13,472 nucleotides of DNA from an uncultured Prevotellaceae bacterium (GTDB lineage Bacteria > Bacteroidota > Bacteroidia > Bacteroidales > Bacteroidaceae): contig CALZJL010000013.1 in the NCBI GenBank assembly GCA_945787625.1, positions 1 to 13,472 on the forward strand, read 5' to 3'. Shown here piece after piece: positions 8,101 through 13,472 of this stretch. Made by a program: the position numbers and the translations under genes. The notes beneath the pieces are model-generated. The model did no database searches and was not told the origin of the DNA. It worked only from the letters and a program-made list of their open reading frames with translations. Numbering within the stretch: the first letter of the stretch is position 1; every line of letters starts with the position of its first letter.

Positions 8101-8369
8101 CCTCCGAACGCCAGAAGTATGCCGTCGGGGCGTTCTTTCTTGATTACCTCCGTCACGAAGTGTGTGTTGACGGGCTGGAAGTATACCTTGTCGGCAATAC
8201 CCTCGCTCGTCTGGATAGTGGCAACGTTGGGGTTTATCAGCACAGACTTGATACCCTCCTCGCGAAGTGCCTTGAGGGCTTGCGAACCACTGTAGTCAAA
8301 CTCTCCGGCCTGTCCGATCTTCAGGGCACCTGAACCCAGAACCAGAACTTTCTTCAACTGATTTTTCAT
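5139..8369 (-). CDS. carB: Carbamoyl phosphate synthetase, large subunit
   Basis: A 1076-residue enzyme subunit that makes carbamoyl phosphate from ammonia (delivered by the small subunit), bicarbonate and two ATP, for pyrimidines and arginine. The N-half ATP-grasp unit (to about 400) has [12 protein letters not shown] and metal ligands Gln280, Glu294 and Asn296. The oligomerisation region follows, then the second ATP-grasp half from about 558 ([25 protein letters not shown]), and the MGS-like allosteric domain from about 942. Length matches E. coli CarB (1073). Many blocks ([64 protein letters not shown]) read like the eukaryotic CAD enzyme more than E. coli. Start choice: ATG 8369 gives the usual N-terminus [14 protein letters not shown]; an in-frame ATG at 8402 adds 11 lysine/asparagine-rich residues. 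No carA is in the window. An attenuator-like leader precedes it. Confidence 0.97.
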   Translation of the reverse strand: [1076 protein letters not shown]

Positions 8370-8405
8370 CGTCTTATTTTTGTTGTTTAGTTTTTTTATC
8401 ATAAG

Positions 8406-8453
8406 AAAAAGCCACTCCCTCTGGTATTTGGCTACCAGTTGGAATGGCTTTTA
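8406..8453 (-). promoter_or_regulatory. Terminator-like hairpin (possible attenuator) in the carB leader
   Basis: In the RNA sense, AAAAGCCATTCC pairs with GGAGTGGCTTTTT (one G-U), enclosing CTGGTA and TACCAG (perfect 6 bp) around a 6-nt loop. The 3' arm runs into a T-rich tract, as in an intrinsic terminator. It lies about 35 nt upstream of the carB ATG, downstream of the only clear promoter, and no new -7 box follows it. Transcripts reaching carB must pass it, so premature termination control is plausible. It would also stop readthrough from the fucosidase operon. Confidence 0.65.
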
Positions 8454-8516
8454 TTTCGCTCGATTCAAGACCTCAACTGAGAGGCTTTGCCTGTATTTCT
8501 TGTGTACCTTTATCAT
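8451..8516 (-). CDS. Possible 21-residue leader peptide upstream of carB
   Basis: A small reading frame starts 10 nt after the -7 box and ends with TAA at the foot of the terminator-like hairpin. The peptide begins MIKVHKKY and ends LNRAK; it has four Lys and two Arg, with no run of one residue. Codons 13-15 contain CAGTTG (8474-8479), which can pair with CAACTG in the 5' arm of the hairpin (8436-8441). That would be a competing, antiterminator-like structure that a translating ribosome could control. There is no ribosome binding site and the start is almost at the predicted transcript end, so translation would need a near-leaderless mode. An open frame of this length can occur by chance. Confidence 0.25.
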   Translation of the reverse strand: MIKVHKKYRQSLSVEVLNRAK

Positions 8517-8525
8517 ATTTCGATG

Positions 8526-8533
8526 CAAAGGTA
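8526..8533 (-). promoter_or_regulatory. -7 promoter element for carB
   Basis: TACCTTTG followed by C (8533 to 8525) matches TAnnTTTG exactly on the minus strand. The expected -33 position about 20 bp upstream reads TTTA, a near match. It lies in the 40-bp gap after the stop of the preceding secreted-protein gene and gives a carB leader of about 150 nt. Confidence 0.6.
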
Positions 8534-8573
8534 CAAAAAAATGTGAATAAAGCGTACTGTAGGAGCAAGTTTT

Positions 8574-11500
8574 TTATCTTATTACTTTCTTTCCGTCTGC
8601 AATGACTACTCCCTTGGCTGGCAGACTCGCGAGTTTGCGCCCTGCGAGGTCATAGACTTTGGCCGCACTGGTGCCTGTGGCCTCCGTCTGAGAGATGCCC
8701 GTGTCGGGGTCGTCCTCGAAGACTGGAGCCTCAACCTCTTCGGCATTGACGGTAGAGCCATTGTCGGCACCTCCGTTCCAGTAAGCGAGCTTACCATCGC
8801 GCACGTTGAGCTTGCTGGTAGTATAGCCTTTCTGACCTACAAAAAAACCATTGGTTTGATATGTAGACTTGTATACCACCCACTCGTTGTTCTGCTCGTC
8901 GGTCTTTTCGTCAAGAGCCTGCACGAAGGGAAAGGTATTGCCACCAGTATTGCCGTCGGCGATATTGATGGGAGTGGACAGCACCTTGTCTCTGTCAATG
9001 CCGTTGTAGATGATGTAGCCGTCGAAGGGATTGCCCACGAATGCCCACTTGGCGTTGTTGGCATCAGTAGCAGGCTTGTCGCCTGACAATGATATGGTGC
9101 TTGCATCGTCGTCTACGCTCCAATATGAGGCACCCTTGATCTTGAGATTATACCACTTTTGCGCACTGGCAAATGATTTGCTGGCTTCGAAGGGAGTGGT
9201 GGCGGTGATGACAAGGTCCTTGGTTGCATCTTCGGTGACGAAGCCTTCGGGCAGGGTGTAGGAGGTATACTCCGGCAAGGTCGTGGGGGCTGGCCAGCCT
9301 GCATTCTTGACGGTCTCTATGGTCTCCGTGCCTTTGTTCTCGCCGTCGAAGATGAAGTTGTAGGTCACGCTGACTGGGTCGCCGAGTGAGATATTAGGGT
9401 TTTCGATGATGTACACTGGGGTACCATGGTCGTTCCAGGTCCAGTTGCGCACTGCCATGGGTGATGAGTTAGTCACGATGCAGGCATAGTTTTGCGAACC
9501 GTCGGTCATGCCTCCACCAGCATGGATGCTGTAAGTGCCGTCGTCATTTACCTTGAAGCCATCGATGGGGGTCTTTGTGTCAACCAACTTGTAGTCGCGA
9601 CCGTCGCGTGTCACGTATTTCTTACACGCAGGCTGGTAGATGTAGTAACTGCCAGCAGACTTGGTGATCTGCCATACTGTGGTATTGTCAAAAGGGCTCA
9701 CCTCTTCCTTATATTTAGCCTTCACGGTTTCGTCTGCAGGCCAGCCGCTCTGTGCATTGACTACGCCGCGTATACTGACATAGTCGTTGGTGATGCTTTC
9801 ATTCCAGACCCAGTAGCCTTCGTTGTTTTTAGATTTAATCTGATATACCTTTGCGTTGCTAAGCTGATCGAGACTGGTAATCTGAGTCAAGGCTTTCATA
9901 TATGTCACGGTGACCACCTTTGTCTCTGTATTGACGCTGACTATCCCGGAGAGTCCTGTGCTGACTGGAGTGACTTCGACATCGTCAGCCTTGAAGTATT
10001 GTGAGGATTGGAATGTCTGACCGTCGGTGTATGCCACGCCGCAATAGCTCAGACCTCCCTCGCCTTCGGGCGCACCGACTATGCGTACCGTATAGGTTAC
10101 GGCCTGCTGCATGTCGCCCTCGATGACTACCTCGGTGCCGCGGATATACTCAGTGGGTATGGTGACTGTGCCATCAATGCCGCTCACGGCGGTAGCTGGC
10201 ACCACTACCTCTATCCAGTTGGGGTTGCCGTTCTCGTCGAGCTGTACGGGCGAGTTGACATTGTAGCCGTAGCGCAGAGTGAAACCATTCTGTACAAAAC
10301 CATTTTCTGGCACAATCTTAATCTTGATAGCCTCCTCGTAGTCTGCCATATAGTTGGAGAGGTGCTCACCAGTGGCTGCCAGGTAGATGTCGCCATTGAG
10401 CTGTCCTGCACCGACCTTGACCTTGTCGCCCTCATTATATACATTGAGCATGACGTCTATGATACCGCCTCCGTCGCTCTTGATTGTGGGTGAGCCGGCT
10501 GAACTGATGTCGTTCCAGTCTACCTTGTAGCGCATACGATACATGCCGCTGGCAGTAGAGGCCGGCACCGTAAAGTTTGGCATGGCGCTGCCTATGTTGT
10601 TGCCGTTTGGCCTGTCCTCGCCCTTGCTGTTTTTCCACGTGCCGTCTATCGTGACTCCAGTGTAGCTGACCACGTCGCTCGCATCGGCAGGAGTGCCATC
10701 TGGGTTGATGGTAGACGTGAAGCCGCCCTTATTGAGCCAATCTACATAGGTATAGGCATTCATGAAGGATCCCTGATAAGATACTGTGGGTGTGACAGTA
10801 GCACCAGCCTTGACCGAGAATACAGCCTTTGTCACGTCTTCCTTATAGAGAGCCTTGCCTGTGTTGGCGTGTGTCTGATTCTTGCCGTTGAAGGTCAAGC
10901 CTACACCGTTGAAGTTGCGGTCTTGGCGAGTGTTTTGCTCGGCCTTGTCGAACGTCAACGCATACTTCTCGGTAAAGAAACGTGGCGAAGAATTGCGGTC
11001 TACGAGGATATTGTCAAAGTAGGCTACCCAATCTGCGGCATCTTCGTGAGCCGAGCGAACGTCGGGCACGATGACGAGAGAGTAGATGTCGATACCTTTG
11101 CCTTGATTCTCAGCATCGTCTTTGGCATAAGACCAGCCCTTGACGCTGACCACGATGTCTTGCCAGCCCTCCTCGGGCTTGACGGGCAGAGGTGTGAGCG
11201 AGTAGAACTGCTCTACCTCCTGAGTCTGCCAGTTCCATGCCTCCTCGACGCGCTTGCCGAGACCGATGACCATCATGCGCGATGCAGCGGGCTTGTCCTT
11301 GAGATAGGCTGCCACGTGTATGTATTGAAGATCCTTAGTCAGGCGGAAGGGTTCGTTGAGGTCAATGCGCAGACCAAAGGCATTGCTGCCGAAGCGGCTG
11401 CGCTGCAGAGCTATGACTTTCTCGCTGTCGTTGCGTGGAGCCTGCATTACGGGGTCGACGGATTTGTCGGGGTTGTCACACACGCCCCAGTTGCCAGCGA

Positions 11501-11654
11501 GCACTGACTTGCGGAAGGGGCTCTCTTCCCACATATCATAGACGCCCAATGACGCATATTGACCGTCCTGTTCGAAGTCTATGTTGACGGTCTGAGCCTG
11601 CGCAGTCATGCCTAATGCCAGCGTGACTGCCGATATGAGATATAACTTTTTCAT
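8574..11654 (-). CDS. Large secreted multidomain protein with C-terminal sorting tail
   Basis: About 1026 residues with a type I signal peptide (MKKLYLISAVTLALGMTAQA, then QT). The order appears to be: a beta-sandwich-like domain (about 20-225, VNIDFEQDG to YFDNILVDR); a domain with MYRMRYKVDWNDI and GGGIIDVMLNV (about 235-410), a pattern seen in Bacteroidetes glycan-active proteins; Ig-like material; two regions that look like beta-trefoil or ricin-type repeats (about 590-760, LSNAKVYQIK; about 850-970, KWYNLKIKG); and a tail YDLAGRKLASLPAKGVVIADGKK resembling type IX secretion signals. No catalytic motif is recognised. It follows the fucosidase stop almost directly, so the two are probably cotranscribed and it may bind fucosylated glycans. 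An ATG at 11666, abutting the upstream TAA, is an alternative start adding four residues before the signal peptide. Exact function unknown. Confidence 0.8.
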   Translation of the reverse strand: MKKLYLISAVTLALGMTAQAQTVNIDFEQDGQYASLGVYDMWEESPFRKSVLAGNWGVCDNPDKSVDPVMQAPRNDSEKVIALQRSRFGSNAFGLRIDLNEPFRLTKDLQYIHVAAYLKDKPAASRMMVIGLGKRVEEAWNWQTQEVEQFYSLTPLPVKPEEGWQDIVVSVKGWSYAKDDAENQGKGIDIYSLVIVPDVRSAHEDAADWVAYFDNILVDRNSSPRFFTEKYALTFDKAEQNTRQDRNFNGVGLTFNGKNQTHANTGKALYKEDVTKAVFSVKAGATVTPTVSYQGSFMNAYTYVDWLNKGGFTSTINPDGTPADASDVVSYTGVTIDGTWKNSKGEDRPNGNNIGSAMPNFTVPASTASGMYRMRYKVDWNDISSAGSPTIKSDGGGIIDVMLNVYNEGDKVKVGAGQLNGDIYLAATGEHLSNYMADYEEAIKIKIVPENGFVQNGFTLRYGYNVNSPVQLDENGNPNWIEVVVPATAVSGIDGTVTIPTEYIRGTEVVIEGDMQQAVTYTVRIVGAPEGEGGLSYCGVAYTDGQTFQSSQYFKADDVEVTPVSTGLSGIVSVNTETKVVTVTYMKALTQITSLDQLSNAKVYQIKSKNNEGYWVWNESITNDYVSIRGVVNAQSGWPADETVKAKYKEEVSPFDNTTVWQITKSAGSYYIYQPACKKYVTRDGRDYKLVDTKTPIDGFKVNDDGTYSIHAGGGMTDGSQNYACIVTNSSPMAVRNWTWNDHGTPVYIIENPNISLGDPVSVTYNFIFDGENKGTETIETVKNAGWPAPTTLPEYTSYTLPEGFVTEDATKDLVITATTPFEASKSFASAQKWYNLKIKGASYWSVDDDASTISLSGDKPATDANNAKWAFVGNPFDGYIIYNGIDRDKVLSTPINIADGNTGGNTFPFVQALDEKTDEQNNEWVVYKSTYQTNGFFVGQKGYTTSKLNVRDGKLAYWNGGADNGSTVNAEEVEAPVFEDDPDTGISQTEATGTSAAKVYDLAGRKLASLPAKGVVIADGKKVIR

Positions 11655-11666
11655 AGTGGTAATCAT

Positions 11667-13202
11667 TTAAAACACGCTTATGTTAGACAATAACGGACAT
11701 GCGCGGCTGTCCTCGATTGTGATTCTCAGTTTTCTGGCTTGATAACCTGTTCCATAGCTGTTGCCGGTATTGCCGTTCAGAGGCAGTATGCGCTTGTAGC
11801 CCACGGTGGTGGTCTCGATGCTGCCGCAGAGAGGCTGCCAGTTTTCGTCGTCGCCGCTGGTATACTCTACCTTGAAGGACTTGATGCGCTGACCGAGCTT
11901 GATGGGCTCCATGAGCTGCAGGTAGCGTACGGTCTGCGCTGATGGCCATGAGAGCGTAATTGTAGCCTGACGGGTGTCATCGTTGGTGCCCCAATATGTA
12001 TCCTGATTGCCATCGGTCATGTTGGAGGCATCAAACTTTGTACCTGTACGGGTCTCGCTCACCTCGATTGTGGCTGTCTTGGCCATATCGGGGGCTGCGG
12101 TGCTCTCGTCAAGACCCTCTACGGGTACTGCCAGACGCTGATGCAGCTTCTCGCCCAGGAGGCGCAGCTGGGTCACGGTGGCGTCGGGCAGTTTGCCACG
12201 CTTGTCGGGAGGACAGTTGAGTATGAGAGTGGCATTGCGTCCTACGGTCTCAAGGTACATCTTGAAGAGGTTGTCTGCGTTCTTCATGCCCTCGCCCTCA
12301 TGCCAGAACCAACCATGGGTCGTAGCCTTGGCGTCGCTCTCGCCTGGATTCCAGAACCAGCCGTTGATGTCGCCATACTCGGCACGACCACCGCTGCCTC
12401 CGTTGTTGTAGTCGGTCATAGCCCAGCAGGTCTCGCCTGCCCAACCGGCTTCGTTGCCTATCCAGCGGGCTTCGCCTCCTACGCCCCAGAGCACACAGTT
12501 GGGAGCGATGGCATGCACACGGGCACGGAGATTGGGGGTGTCGTAGTAAATACTGTTGTCGATTATGCGCGTGCCTCCCTCGCCGCCATAATAACCGTCA
12601 TCTCCGTTGGCTCCGTCGAACCACATTTCGAACTGGTCTGAACCGTATGCTGCCAGTTCCTCACACTGCTTGAGGAATACCTCCGAAACGTAGGTGTCCT
12701 TGCCGTAGTGAGCCGAGTTGCGATCCCACGGAGAGATGTAGAATCCGTACTTCATGTTGTGAGCCTTGCTGGCATCGGCAAAGCCCTGGGCGATGTTGTA
12801 GTTGTGATACTCACCGCTGCCACGGGTGAGATTGTGAGTGGTGGTGGCGGTAGGCCAGAGACAGAATCCGTCGTGGTGCTTGACTACGGCTATACCACCC
12901 TTCATGCCGGCAGCCTTGACTGCTGTCACCCACTGTTCGGGGTCTGGTTGTTCGGTGGGGGCATAGATAGACTCCGCTTCGTCGCCGTTACCCCACTCAC
13001 GACCGGTAAACGTGTTCATGCCGTAATGGAAGAAAGCGTAGAACTCCGTCTGATTCCAAAGAATCTGTCTGGCATGAGGCACGGGATGACAAGGCGCAGG
13101 AATATTGTCCGGATTGGACGGCTCCTGAGTCTGCATCTCAAAAGTCTGGGCCATCGCCGCAGTCGGCAGCAATATGCCCATCAATAGTGCTTTGACTTTC
13201 AT
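11667..13202 (-). CDS. Secreted GH29 alpha-L-fucosidase with F5/8-type C-terminal domain
   Basis: A 511-residue exo-glycosidase predicted to release terminal L-fucose from glycans by a retaining mechanism. A signal peptide (MKVKALLMGILLPTAAMA) without lipobox cysteine indicates export, probably to the periplasm or beyond. The catalytic barrel (about 35-355) shows FFHYGMNTF, the VVKHHDGF motif (His109, His110) and WFDGANG, where Asp196 is the expected nucleophile. Glu243 and Glu251 (RWIGNEAG) are acid/base candidates; this motif resembles GH29 subfamily B, whose members cleave alpha-1,3/1,4-fucosides such as Lewis epitopes. Residues from about 372 form a discoidin-like domain (DGNQDTYWGTNDD). 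First gene of a two-gene operon with the large secreted protein. The end at SNISVF is slightly abrupt but compatible with that fold. Subfamily is inferred. Confidence 0.93.
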   Translation of the reverse strand: MKVKALLMGILLPTAAMAQTFEMQTQEPSNPDNIPAPCHPVPHARQILWNQTEFYAFFHYGMNTFTGREWGNGDEAESIYAPTEQPDPEQWVTAVKAAGMKGGIAVVKHHDGFCLWPTATTTHNLTRGSGEYHNYNIAQGFADASKAHNMKYGFYISPWDRNSAHYGKDTYVSEVFLKQCEELAAYGSDQFEMWFDGANGDDGYYGGEGGTRIIDNSIYYDTPNLRARVHAIAPNCVLWGVGGEARWIGNEAGWAGETCWAMTDYNNGGSGGRAEYGDINGWFWNPGESDAKATTHGWFWHEGEGMKNADNLFKMYLETVGRNATLILNCPPDKRGKLPDATVTQLRLLGEKLHQRLAVPVEGLDESTAAPDMAKTATIEVSETRTGTKFDASNMTDGNQDTYWGTNDDTRQATITLSWPSAQTVRYLQLMEPIKLGQRIKSFKVEYTSGDDENWQPLCGSIETTTVGYKRILPLNGNTGNSYGTGYQARKLRITIEDSRACPLLSNISVF

Positions 13203-13237
13203 TTTAGTTTGATTGTTTAGGTTAGTTTGTTGTAGAG

Positions 13238-13256
13238 ATTAATACGATATTAATAC
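13238..13256. repeat. Paired ATTAATAC direct repeat in the fucosidase leader
   Basis: ATTAATAC occurs at 13238-13245 and 13249-13256, 11 bp start to start, about one helical turn. It lies just downstream of the predicted transcription start, where a bound regulator could block transcription. No regulator is identified. Confidence 0.35.
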
Positions 13257-13266
13257 TTGTACGCAG

Positions 13267-13297
13267 CAAAGATATAAATTATTTTTTCTACATACAA
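13267..13297 (-). promoter_or_regulatory. Promoter of the fucosidase operon
   Basis: On the minus strand TATCTTTG (13274 to 13267) followed by C is an exact -7 element. TTG (13297 to 13295) lies 20 bp upstream, the usual spacing of the Bacteroidetes -33 element. The transcript should start near 13260, giving a 5' leader of about 57 nt. This is the only promoter in the window with both halves well placed. Confidence 0.75.
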
Positions 13298-13299
13298 GA

Positions 13300-13386
13300 G
13301 TTTAACGTTTTTTTGGTTGTTTGGGCTTATTTGTTTAATGCTCGTTTAGTGGTTGTTTAATGCTCGTTTAATGGTTGTTTAACGAG
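13300..13386. repeat. Array of GTTTAA motifs with 11/22-bp period upstream of the fucosidase promoter
   Basis: Two 22-bp units (13333-13354 and 13355-13376) differ at one base, and a third partial unit (13377-13386) follows. Each unit is two 11-bp halves beginning GTTTA: GTTTAATGCTC, GTTTAGTGGTT, GTTTAATGCTC, GTTTAATGGTT, then GTTTAACGAG. A separate GTTTAACG lies at 13300-13307, directly upstream of the -33 element. Spacing of one helical turn is what a cooperative DNA-binding protein would need; simple tandem duplication is the alternative. Confidence 0.65.
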
Positions 13387-13393
13387 TAGAGCC

Positions 13394-13429
13394 AACCAAA
13401 CAACTAAACAACCAAACAACTAAACAACT
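13394..13429. repeat. 8-bp tandem repeat AACYAAAC (4.5 copies)
   Basis: AACCAAAC and AACTAAAC alternate twice each, followed by AACT, with no interruption. The array is complementary in character to the GTTT-rich array beside it; for example TTGGTTGTTT (13313-13322) is the exact complement of 13406-13415, so the two can fold into a large hairpin. Short perfect repeats of this kind can change length by slippage. No gene is seen from 13203 to the right edge, apart from an open frame too short to judge in the last 40 bases. Confidence 0.65.
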
Positions 13430-13472
13430 CACCTGGTGTCTCCGCAAACTGCGTTGCTCCAGCTGCGACGAG

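Noticed and set aside
6768..8333. Two long plus-strand frames (6768-7430 and 7560-8333)
   Set aside because: Both are antisense shadows of carB, which is fully conserved across the region.
10869..13187. Plus-strand frames opposite the fucosidase operon (10869-11507, 12141-12641, 12708-13187)
   Set aside because: They overlap confidently identified minus-strand genes and show no family features.
13333..13429. CRISPR-like array
   Set aside because: Repeats are contiguous and short-period with no unique spacers, and no cas genes are present.
13431..13472. C-terminal end of another gene entering from the right edge
   Set aside because: All three minus-strand frames are briefly open and end within or just beyond the repeat tract; 40 bases are too few to choose a frame.

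Overview
The window looks like a chromosomal segment of a member of the Bacteroidales, most likely Prevotella-like or a close relative. The evidence is four promoter -7 elements of the Bacteroidetes form TAnnTTTG, a NusG-like regulator of the UpxY type, a secreted GH29 fucosidase, and a large secreted protein whose C-terminal tail (YDLAGRKL, then KGVVIADGKKVIR) resembles the sorting tails common in Prevotella. No tRNA, rRNA, CRISPR array, transposase or phage gene is visible. The five complete large genes and the heat-shock gene all look intact.

Layout. (1) Positions 1-45 hold a 22-bp-period repeat just beyond the stop of a UpxY/NusG-like antiterminator gene (46-588, minus). The polysaccharide genes it would normally control would lie off the left edge. 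(2) Positions 589-1003 are a divergent intergenic region. It holds a roughly 250-nt, strongly structured leader for the UpxY-like gene and the promoter of the next gene. (3) Positions 1004-4411 (plus) encode a Dna2-like fusion of a RecB/Cas4-type nuclease and a UPF1-like SF1 helicase. Its promoter sits so close to the ATG that the mRNA may be leaderless. (4) Positions 4607-5044 (plus) encode a small heat-shock protein (Hsp20). A dyad-rich upstream region precedes it and a perfect 15-bp hairpin at 5071-5107 follows it. (5) Positions 5139-8369 (minus) encode the large subunit of carbamoyl phosphate synthetase (carB). Its sequence reads more like the eukaryotic CAD enzyme than the E. coli one. 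(6) Positions 8370-8533 are a carB leader containing a promoter, a possible 21-codon leader peptide, a terminator-like hairpin and a possible competing pairing. (7) Positions 8574-13202 (minus) form a two-gene operon: a GH29 alpha-L-fucosidase with a C-terminal F5/8-type domain, then a ~1026-residue multidomain secreted protein. (8) Positions 13203-13472 hold the operon's promoter and two unusual short-period repeat arrays.

The genes do not form one pathway. The fucosidase and its partner fit host or plant glycan foraging at the cell surface, the UpxY-like protein fits surface polysaccharide control, carB is pyrimidine/arginine metabolism, and the helicase and Hsp20 are housekeeping or stress functions. 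I see no convincing new multi-gene system. The best leads are non-coding: the structured UpxY leader, the carB attenuator-like leader, and the helically phased repeat array upstream of the fucosidase promoter.
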